Source: Euonymus europaeus (lineage: Eukaryota; Streptophyta; Magnoliopsida; Celastrales; Celastraceae). Taken from it: a DNA stretch of 64,000 nt. A program made the position numbers and the translations under genes. Shown in pieces: positions 55,648-64,000 of this stretch. The first letter of the stretch is position 1. Each line of letters starts with the position of its first letter. The stretch is taken from NCBI GenBank assembly GCA_963580455.1, contig OY756968.1, forward strand, positions 8,655,544-8,719,543, written 5' to 3'. The notes beneath the pieces are model-generated. The model did not search any database and was not told the DNA's origin. It saw nothing but the letters and a program-made list of their open reading frames with translations.

Positions 55648-57985
55648 TTAACCTCGCGAGTTATGACCTGCTATGAGTTCTACAGATAAGAAGAAAGTTG
55701 GCTTTCCTGCTTCCCTGGAACACTCAACATCTCCACTCGTTAGCTTCACTAATTTTCTGCCGAGAAGCACGCTGACGCCCTCCCCTGATGACTCTCCATC
55801 GCTTCCACACCTTAGGTTCAGCAACACTTCAGGAATCCCACTTCCTGTGTGTGTTATGCTGATGAGAAATATAATTTCCACTATTTGATGGGAGCAAACC
55901 ATGTATTTACATAAGTAAACAGACAGCTAAATTGTAATTCTGCCTATTTAATTGTTTATTAAAGTATTGGTCCAAATGAATCGTCTTCAATATTATGCTT
56001 CCACATCATTTGTCATCTATCAAACAACTACAAAATTGATCTCTTATAAACACCACAAAATTCTTCAAGCAGTTTTTTCCAAATATCACGGTCTCATAAA
56101 TTCATTCTATAGAAGTGTCTGAATTAGTACCTGAGCACCAAATGTACAAGATGAATAAATTCTCCTGTCCCATCGTTGGTTAAGTTGGCTGCAACCATAA
56201 GCTGGCCTCCAGCTGGTGTAAAATTAACTGATATCAACAAGAAATCAGCTAAAAATGTTGTCGCCTAATACTGTCACTATATAAGAACTAATTTTCATAA
56301 TGTTGTCTGCTGCATCATTGATGATTCGGATGCCCGTTCCATTTCTTTTCATCAATCAATTTGACTGATTGAAGTAATCATTACTTCATGCAGAGAGAAC
56401 TTCACCATTTCAAGATTCAAATACCTGCAAAAGTTCAAAAGCCAAAAAAATAAGCAGTCGATTACAGAATTAGCAGTAAAATCCTAACAATGATTCAAAA
56501 ACTTATTCTTTTCAAGTCAGTTGGCAGCATATTAATGATTTACTGGTCATAGAGTACTTGCAACAATTTGAGAACCATGGTAAATTAATAAACTAGGCCT
56601 GAAAAATCAACAGAAAGAACAAGAAAAAAATGATAATACCTTAATTCTCGTAAATAGGTAAAGACTCCTTGAATTCAACGCAATCATATTAGTAGTCCTC
56701 AAAGGAATTGACAGAGGCCAGGGCAAGCAGTGCAGCACAGTGGTTCATAGCCCTCCTTGCCCACAACCCCAAAAAGGGAAGGACCCTTCCCTCTGGGGAG
56801 ATTAGGACCCTATATTAATTATTTGGCCTAAAAAAACCAATCTTTCTTGATGATTAACTTTTTTTTCTCTTTCGTTTCATTGATTTTGTCCTTTTCTTTC
56901 AACAAAAAGTAAGTAAAAGGACCTTCTTTGGTGGATTCATGAAACTGTCAAGCAAATGATCAAGAGAGTGTCAGCAAACTCATAGAGAGTTCTGTCACCT
57001 GGTCTGAACCTATTGCTTCTATTCCTATGATTGTTCAAGAGAAATGGGGCCACGTTTCCCGAGAGATGCCAACTTACCCCTTGTGCTTCGGAGCACCATA
57101 GTAACAACAAAGAATGCCCTAAACTATTAGCAGGAGTAGAAACTGCAGCAGTTAAGAAGTTGCAGCCTTCCAAATAGGAAATGGCTAATCCATGGGCGGC
57201 ACTGGCATTGGGTACTGGTATGCTGCTAGCCCTGTTTGTTCAGCCACCAACTCAGTGGCTTCGAACATTTTCCGAGAAAATATAATCCCACAAAGAGGAT
57301 TATGGATCTGACTTTTTATATAGGCCAAAACTTTCATTCTCTTCAATACAGTTTGCTCTGACAATGGCTGGACATGCAATGCCTGCTGCATTTCTTGACT
57401 TTTCCAGCTGCAAAACGCAGAAAATCTCAGTAACTGAATCCTCTCGGTCCAGTTTCTTATCTGCGCACAACAAACATTTTACGTACTTTCCACTCTAGAC
57501 AAAAAAATCAAAGGAAACCTTCTAAGGTTCCTGACCAGCCATGGCATTATTAAGTACATCACCAAGACTTACAAAAGCCTCTTGATTTTTCAGATGACAG
57601 CAAGCCATGCTGACACCAAAAACCTCCCCAAGAAGCATTGTATCTATGACTTCTACGCGCTTCCATCCAGTCAACATTGTCAAAGCTGGATTCCACTCAG
57701 GACACAGCCAAATTCGTCCACACCAAATATGGGAGGAACCAAGGGGTTTGGTTTTTGTACAATTGCTTTCTAATCCCCTTCGATCCTGGTGAACTTATCT
57801 ATGAATGTCTTTTGGCAGAGTAATGTCTTGGGCCATAAAACAAACCGCACAGACACTTTCATCAATGTCCTTGTTTGCACAAGCATTGACAATTAAGCTG
57901 ATGGGACCAGCATCAGCCGTTGACCAATGCGTTCTGATTTCAAATTGGATGCCTTTCTCCTACCGGCCTGATCAAACATAATTAC
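55648..57985 (-). pseudogene. Phytochrome A-like pseudogene, C-terminal half only
   Basis: Phytochromes are red/far-red photoreceptors; this copy keeps only the region from the second PAS domain to the histidine-kinase-like end. From high to low: GIQFEIRTHWSTADAGPISL (57955), [52 protein letters not shown] (57541), KYVKCLLCADKKLDREDSV, QQALHVQPLSEQTVLKRMKV with NPLCGIIFSRKMFEATEL (57391-57185), FSLHEVMITSISQ (56400), ADFLLISVNFTPAGGQLMVA (56260) and THTGSGIPEVLLN to SRKLVKL-like GRKLVKLTSGDV, ending SVELIAGHNSRG-stop at 55648. Intron-like gaps lie at 56430-57180 and 55886-56126. Frameshifts and stops (for example IHR-stop near 57808, EP-stop near 57530) and the missing photosensory half make it non-functional. 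PHYA is favoured over PHYC by motif wording. Confidence 0.82.
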
Positions 57986-58064
57986 TCAGTTCATCTAAAA
58001 GAAGTAATGGCACCACCTAATCAAACATAATTACTCAGTTCATCTAAAAGAAGTAATGGCACCA
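57971..58064. repeat. Perfect 45 bp direct repeat, 49 bp period
   Basis: ATCAAACATAATTACTCAGT and the following 25 bases at 57971-58015 are repeated exactly at 58020-58064, at the 5' border of the phytochrome pseudogene. Exact identity suggests a recent slip or repair duplication. Confidence 0.85.
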
Positions 58065-58429
58065 TAAAAGTAAAACCCTCTGCTTCTCAAATGATAACTT
58101 ACATTTCGCCTTCTAGACCAACAAAAAATAAATAAAATAAAAACCTACTTAAAAATCTCAACACTATGAAAATTCCCTTAAACGATTGGTATGGTGTACA
58201 AAAGTATTGCCAGTTGGTGGAATATATTAGGGTATGGCTAATCAGGATACTAGTTATATATTCAAATTTATTCTTAGAACACTAACTACATTCAAGATCA
58301 TTCGTAGACTGCCATTGAAAAAGAGTTGATGAACAAGTGGCAAAGAAGTTAAATGCGAGTGTCTTCATAGAATGTGCAAACAACAAAATACTACTGATAA
58401 TAGAAGTAATAAGTCGATATTCAATTATT

Positions 58430-58625
58430 TAAACCAAAAAATCTCTAAAATATGACTGAGCCCAAGGGAGTCTACAAACTTTTTCCACCTTGGCAGTGCT
58501 TCAATGTACTCTTCTTCCTTTCCCATAAGCAGTAGTTACTCATAGATTGAAGTGTATATCTTCAGGACAAGGCAGGCATATTCAGTGGCCACCAGAGAAT
58601 TCTTCATAGCATTATCAAATATCCA
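58430..58625 (-). other. Exon-like coding fragment of unknown identity
   Basis: The minus strand reads DNAMKNSLVATEYACLVLKI, then YTSIYE, a stop, and LLLMGKEEEYIEALPRWKKF followed by VDSLGLSH. The amino-acid mix is protein-like rather than random AT-rich translation, but one TAA interrupts it, no start or splice sites are obvious, and I do not recognise the family. It could be an exon remnant or a 3' end of a neighbouring gene. The rest of 58065-58928 shows nothing else. Confidence 0.25.
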
Positions 58626-58928
58626 AGACCAAAATTGAATAACAAAGCAACCTGGTTTGTCAATGAATAATCAAAAATCTCTCCCAACTTTTAATCTCTA
58701 AAGCCAGAAGCTCAAATCAATAAAAAATGAACCATCATATGTGAGGAGGTTGCTCATGTCACCAATGACCATCCGGGATTGCAAAGGGTTCTATCAGAAA
58801 ATCTCCAGCACTTGTCAGTTCTAGAAGAGCAAAATTCACCAGAACAGACAACAATTTCAAAACCAATACCAATACGAACGGCAACAAGATCATCAAAAGA
58901 TTAAGGAGTTGAAATAATATAGCTAACG

Positions 58929-59384
58929 TCACTCGCAATGAAAGTGGGTATTGCATTCTTTGGAGTAAAAATCATTCTTTCCAATCAAATTCTTCAACAT
59001 CTTCTCAGTGAAGTTGGGATCGTTAGGATCGCTCACAGGGGACTCAGCATCACATGATTCCAAGGTATTGGATTGATTAAAACAAAAGCAACCACAGCCG
59101 CTCCATCTATTGCCAACAACCCTCTTACCTGAAAAGCGATCGCCTGTAGGTGCTGCGGCAACAGGACTAGGTGGCCTTCTACTGCTCTTTCTTCTCCAGG
59201 GAAGATGCCCTTTTGCAGCGGTGAATGAAGAACGGACAAGCTGCTTTGCCCTTCCGAAACCTACCCATTTACCCTCTCTCTTCCGCCGCTTATTAATATC
59301 ACTACCACTATCTTCATTATTATTGCCGATGTCATCACCAACATTGCCAACCACAGTGGAAAGCTCGCTATCAGCCTTAGACAT
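58929..59384 (-). CDS. Conserved plant protein of unknown function (ends FYSKECN-type motif)
   Basis: 151 residues from the ATG at 59382-59384 (MSKADSELSTVVGNV); an in-frame ATG 20 codons upstream is possible but gives an unlikely Cys-rich extension. The N-terminal half is acidic/Ser-rich, then basic (NKRRKREGKWVGFGRAKQLV, WRRKSSRRPP). A short Cys-rich stretch (CGCFCFNQSN) follows. The C-terminal block SDPNDPNFTEKMLKNLIGKN-DFYSKECN is a pattern I recognise from uncharacterised land-plant proteins. The basic stretches could direct nuclear entry; no membrane segment. Frame intact, single exon. Function unknown. Confidence 0.72.
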   Translation of the reverse strand: MSKADSELSTVVGNVGDDIGNNNEDSGSDINKRRKREGKWVGFGRAKQLVRSSFTAAKGHLPWRRKSSRRPPSPVAAAPTGDRFSGKRVVGNRWSGCGCFCFNQSNTLESCDAESPVSDPNDPNFTEKMLKNLIGKNDFYSKECNTHFHCE

Positions 59385-59449
59385 GAACAAACGGGACGCG
59401 CAACGATTAAAGCATTGATTTTGCCACGAGCAATAATCAATCAATCAAT

Positions 59450-60345
59450 TCGAAGACGAAGATTAGGAAGGGATCCGAGGCGAAACCAATTGCACTTTTT
59501 ATGGCCAAAAAGTGATCGACTTGTTGGCCAGAACCAATGTGTGCTAGGTCCACTTGATAGGCCTTCAATCCTCTAGAATATCTCCATATGGGATTGGGCT
59601 CAGTGTTGCAAGCCCGCCCAACATCATGTGAAGAGACTAAGGACACTTGAAGACTGTTCAAGCGATATCTACCATATTTAACATTTTAAGTTAGACCAAA
59701 TGTGGCAACGCGGATATCCATTCTTTCAATTGGATCCAATTTTTATTATATAAAAATATATTTTTCAATACACTTAAATTAACATAACACACTTTCAATA
59801 CAATTACATTAGCAAACACACATATCTCAATATAAAATCATTATCTAAATATCTACTATTTCATTCTCTCATCCATTCTCTAACAAAATTACACAAAAAT
59901 CAATACTAGGTCCTAAATCTTTTACAAAAAGTCAAGCCACATATTCATCTACATTACAAAAACACATCTTTTAATACAGCTAGATCAACAAAACACATAT
60001 ATCAATATAGCCAAATCAACAAAAAGACACATTTTCACACATTAATTAGTCATTCTCCCTAAAATTATAACATTGTATTTGCTCTTCGCATAACACAACT
60101 GGATGTTAGGTACGTTTTGACAACTCTTAGCCAACTTCCTAGAAAAGTGTCTTTTGTACTATTTTACCCAAAAAAAAATTGCCTCACAAAGGTTAACCGG
60201 CTTATTTTAGTCCCCTGACTTTATCGTTATTGTACTTTTGAGAAAAAAATATTTGGATCAATCTGAATGCAACTCAAACTTGCCCAACAAGAACTCTCTT
60301 TAAAGACTAGAAAACTATAAATACCTCTTTTCCTATTCATAGGGA
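59450..60345. other. Intergenic region
   Basis: Upstream sequence of the 58929-59384 gene, then AT-rich DNA with short repeated words (ACACATAT(A/C)TCAATATA near 59817 and 59993; AACAAAACACAT). No gene or element boundaries supported. Confidence 0.4.
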
Positions 60346-60350
60346 GGGGA

Positions 60351-61073
60351 TCACATTCTTGGCCCAAAACCCTTTATACATGCATGAAATGACACAAACA
60401 ATCGCTTGAATCTTTTTGAAACAGCATCAACATCCAAAACAACATGGCTTCCAGGATTTTGCACCCTTATGCCTTCAACATATGATCCCAACTGCTTGTA
60501 CGATTCAGATGAGTCAACAAAAATAACAGCTTTTGCCCTCTTGAGAGCATTCCAAGCCTTGTCATAACTAACCTCACAACCATAACTATTAAAACAATGC
60601 GACACAACATCATTTAGACACAAAGACAGTTTATTACTTACTAAATCAACAATCAAACCAGTTAACTTCACACTCATCCTATTACTTTTCTCATCTCTCA
60701 AAATGACGGGACATGTATGGTGTTTGTAAAACTTCCTAATAAAATAAGCACCATTAACCTTCGAAGCAACCACATAAACAAACCACTTACACTCATCAGA
60801 AAACTTATTAACACATTCAGTCACAACTCTATCCTTATTATTCCTCACATAATTAAACTTAAATCCAATTTCAATAGAATACTTGGTTAACACAAGCCCT
60901 AATTCAGTTACTCCTCCATCAAATTTTTGCCCAACAACACTAATAAGACCACCCCAAGATGATAAAAGTAAATGGCTACCATTTGACAACGAACAAAACG
61001 TCGAAATATTAACCTCAACATTTTCATTGTCATTGACGGTTTCAGAATGACCAAAATTAATGGCAGCAAACAC
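60351..61073 (-). mobile_element. MuDR-type transposase fragment (MULE), N-terminal part
   Basis: A 240-codon open frame on the minus strand. The DNA-binding region of MuDR transposases is present: VGQKFDGGVTELGLVLTKYS, IEIGFKFNYVRNNKDRVVTE, CKWFVYVVASKVNGAYFIRK and HHTCPVILRDEKSNRMS. The linker GCEVSYDKAWNALKRAKAVI and the entry to the MULE catalytic domain, SYKQLGSYVEGIRVQNPGSH with FKRLFVSFHACIKGF, follow. The frame stops where the DDE region should begin, so it is truncated. The first residues (MFAAINFG) may belong to the adjoining LTR rather than the transposase. Confidence 0.8.
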
Positions 61074-61084
61074 AAGAGATCAAA

Positions 61085-61365
61085 GAAAGCAGTAGATCTG
61101 TACGATTTGTACCAAATTCACTGTTCAGATTTGTTACAACACTGTCACCTCAAAAAAGAGAGAGACTGCAAGCACCAAGTGCAATATTACAAAATATCTT
61201 TCTAAAATCTACCCTCCAGACAAACAAACAACCCTTTTAAGAATATAAAAGCTACAAGATACAGGCCCAACCAACAAGCTAATAAGCCCAAAACAGCGAC
61301 ATACAAGGACTTCATAAAACAAATACACGACACAGCTCCCGCCTAATAAACTTGCACCTGCATCA
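61085..61365 (-). repeat. Putative short LTR of the chromodomain element
   Basis: Directly after the integrase tail the minus strand shows a purine-containing stretch and then TGATGCAGGTGCAAG at 61365; this TGA also ends the upstream frame. The following 280 bp is non-coding, with a promoter-like CTTTTATATTC near 61245. The length fits the short LTRs of Reina-type chromoviruses. The lower end is approximate. Confidence 0.4.
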
Positions 61366-61725
61366 ACCCCTACAGGTGGGAGGAGGAGAATCCACCTCGG
61401 GAAAAAACACATGTTCATACTCAACATATATTTTATGATCCAGCAATTTTAGTTCTTCTTTAGTCACCCATGCACTTTCACTGGCGGGCTTACCCAACCA
61501 TTGCACCAAAAATTTTCTAACAACTTTACTTCTTCTAGTTGTTAACTCCCTAATATCCAAAATATCCTCTACCACATCAACACTAACATTTTTAATCTGT
61601 TGAAACTGCTTAGTCAAATCACCCACAATATCATAAGAACCCTCCTGAGGATACATATCAGCTATGTTAAAAATTGGACTTATCTCCAATTCTGATGGAA
61701 GATCCAAAACTTACAGTGGCAGGTT
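61363..61725 (-). mobile_element. Chromovirus integrase C-terminus with chromodomain
   Basis: The minus strand reads VLDLPSELEISPIFNIADMY (end of integrase) and then a chromodomain: VVEDILDIRELTTRRSKVVR and KFLVQWLGKPASESAWVTKE with ELKLLD. The aromatic/W-L-G-x-P-x-x-E-S-x-W-V core is clear. This identifies a Ty3/gypsy chromovirus, distinct from the Athila and Tat elements here. It is cut at about 61730 by the sequence starting TGTCACGCCCCG. Confidence 0.85.
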
Positions 61726-61732
61726 GTTTGGA

Positions 61733-64000
61733 GTGTCACGCCCCGACCCCTAGGACATGACGTGAAAAATAAATAACTAATTAAACCCAATTAATTGAGA
61801 TGATTCTTTTTAAAAATATATATATATATATATAATCTATAAATAACATGTATAAATAACTCGACTCTTCTTTGACGGTATGTGCACTTATTCATCAATT
61901 CGGTTCCCATCACCAGCTCGATTGACATCGCTCGGCTATCCTGAAAAAAAACATAAAAACACAGGGATGAGCTGAAGCTCAGTAGGAAATATCACAACCC
62001 TTGATAGTCGGACAAATTTAATATTGTATTCAAGGCAACACACATTTAACCACAACATATCTTATAAACAATTCCATAATAATCAAGTTCGCACATTTTT
62101 TTATGTCAAACTAAAATCTTCATATTTATTCTACCACCCCTCTTCCACCTCTACTCCAACCTCATTGTCGGAATCAACTTCAATCATTTTCTGGCCTCAT
62201 CGTCAGAGTCACTTTTTTCAGACTCTGACCTCTCAGACCTCATCGTCGGGGTCTCTCTACGAGTAAGGAAGGTAGGCATTCCCCTTCTACCCGGACTTTC
62301 CACCCTTCGCTATGTGGCCGCATAGCAAATCCTTACTCAGATTTTATCCACTGTACGTGTAGGGTTTTGTTCACACATCACCACAACCTTTTCAGCACAT
62401 TTCCACCCCATGTCCTCCACAGTACAACCTCCACAGCTCTCACAAAATTTCAGATTTATATATTCATTCACGGAACATACAATATTTGAACAAAAATTTC
62501 CAATAAATATCAGAGGTTATCAAGTACCAAGAATTATTCACATACACTTTCCATCACATTTCCACATTAATCTAACCAGGAAAATCATCACACAATTTAA
62601 TAAACTGCACGAATAAACAATTAAGTAAAAATGCAAATTTCCCAAAATTAACACAAGAGTTACGGTATTTCCTACCTCATGAAGCGTGTCTAGCATCTCA
62701 CCCGAATCACCCAAGAAAAATCTTCCAACCAGTTTAATCTGTTGTGAATACCGAACAATCTACTACCAATTCATCACCTCGATATATCCTTTTCATTCGA
62801 AGCAAACAACAAATTTCACAATCACTTCAACTCCACATTAACTACCGGTTACATAACTCCAGCTTCTCAACTACTTTACTCAAATAATAATACGAATAAG
62901 ACACAATATAATCAGCCAAAATTTCAGATTCAACCATTATCAAATAGAAAGAATCCCATCTTCAAGTACCCAGTTATATAACCCAAAAATACCTGTCACA
63001 TGGTTGGGATGTAACCTTCGTGTGTCGTCCTTTGAGCTCCTTTGAGGAATCGGCAACCACCAAAACAAATACTCACAGTTCACATCCCTTTCTATCCATC
63101 AATTTCTTTCTTCCAGATTCTTCTACTTTCTCCTTCTTTTATCTACAAAATATCCATTTTTTCTTCTTATTTTTAAAAACAACGTGGTTATCCCATTTCA
63201 ACAATTTAAGTCCTTAATTGACCTACCAACCTCCCTTATTTAACCTCCATCTTTTAGTTATTTACAAAGAATGCCATTCAATATTTACAGATTTAACCTC
63301 ATCTTTCTCTCATATTTACTAAAATAACATTCTCCAGCAAAAATACAAATCAGCACCACATATTTTAATCACTTATATTTAATCCAATTTTCCAAATTCA
63401 CATTTTCTCTAATCAATTCCTAAATTTTATTTCATTTGAATTATCAAGTTCTCTAGTGTACTATTGTACAGAAGTCACCCTCTTATCCAATATTTCCATT
63501 GATTTCGGGTCAGGATATCACATCCTTCCCTCCTTAAAAATTTCGCCCTCGAAATTTAGGTTCACTTTCAATTGTGCCAAGCAAAACATACTATTTTTTC
63601 ATTGCAAATTTAATACAAGGTCAACCTCTCCACATGCTGATTCTGTCACGACGTACCCGATACTTCTCTAATGTAAATTTAGGAGGCAGCTAATATCTCG
63701 AATCAAGTTCGAAATTTTTAATATAGTATGACCCCTTTCCCCACATTTCAAACCACCATAACACCAGAATTTAACACCACAGTGTACTCAATTACTATCC
63801 ATTTTTTTATGTAAATGACACAAATAAATCTATGATAATTTCAATTTTTTTTTTCATTTCCTAAAACCGGATTATCAAATAACTCAATAACAAGCATTGA
63901 AGTATGCTACCCAAAAAAAAATACATTTATGACGTAAGAAATATAACTATGATTTCCGCATTAGATTTCCATAGTATATATATATGGTACCTCCTACCTC
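61733..64000. other. LTR-like non-coding DNA to the window end
   Basis: Begins TGTCACGCCCCGACCCCTAG right where the chromovirus frame breaks. Words such as GGATGAGCTGAAGCTCAGTA (61965) and TTCGCCCTCGAAATTT (63541) recur in plant gypsy LTR regions. An AT microsatellite lies at 61819-61834. No coding domain in any frame. Orientation and right end undetermined, possibly beyond the window. Confidence 0.45.

Noticed and set aside
56937..57173. 78-codon frame between phytochrome blocks
   Set aside because: No phytochrome or other family wording; lies in an intron-like or inserted gap of the pseudogene.
1..64000. tRNA or rRNA genes
   Set aside because: Only tRNA-complementary primer sites were found; no cloverleaf-like segment with A and B boxes or rRNA sequence was recognised by eye.

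Overview
This window is nuclear DNA of a flowering plant, most likely a eudicot. The evidence is GT-AG introns, plant TATA boxes, plant-only gene families (a germin-like protein, a FAR1-RELATED SEQUENCE gene, a PHYA-type phytochrome) and a dense plant repeat load: Athila, Tat-like and chromodomain Ty3/gypsy elements, Ty1/copia, a LINE, CACTA-like and MuDR DNA transposons. The species cannot be named from the sequence alone. Host genes sit mostly at the two ends (about 0.5-0.9 kb and 53-59.5 kb). Most of the 50 kb between is nested, decaying transposons.

Layout. 0.5-0.8 kb: a small conserved plant gene on the minus strand. 2.1-4.3 kb: minus-strand LINE and Ty1/copia relics. 4.4-5.6 kb: simple repeats. 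5.9-18.7 kb: two plus-strand Tat-like Ty3/gypsy relics joined through a short putative LTR. The first is hit by a minus-strand LTR-like block. The gag of the second is split by a 3.1 kb solo LTR flanked by a 5 bp target-site duplication (TSD). 18.7-22 kb: CACTA-type ends and a copia solo LTR. 22.15-27.73 kb: a FAR1-RELATED SEQUENCE pseudogene interrupted by two solo LTRs; the coding frame resumes across both insertions. 28.9-32.3 kb: a tandem duplication, then a Tat-like solo LTR carrying an array of 19-nt hairpin units with covarying arms. 32.4-46.4 kb: a relic of the putative plant transposon protein family, then a Ty1/copia reverse transcriptase gene split by an 11,466 bp Athila-type element (34093-45558) with two LTRs, a tRNA-Asp primer-binding site, gag-pol, an env-position ORF and the TSD CTTTC. 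47.8-51.6 kb: a second Athila-like relic on the minus strand, with its own primer-binding site and LTR. 53.3-54.1 kb: an intact two-exon germin-like gene. 55.6-58 kb: a PHYA-like C-terminal pseudogene. 58.9-59.4 kb: a small conserved plant gene. 60.3-61.7 kb: a truncated MuDR transposase and a chromodomain-bearing integrase tail, followed by LTR-like DNA to the window end.

Intact host coding capacity is therefore small: the germin-like gene and two small uncharacterised genes. The rest records repeated insertion followed by LTR-LTR recombination. Five solo LTRs can be bounded to the base by TG...CA ends and 5 bp duplications, against one element that still has both LTRs. The feature I would look at first is the covarying hairpin array at 29858-30349.
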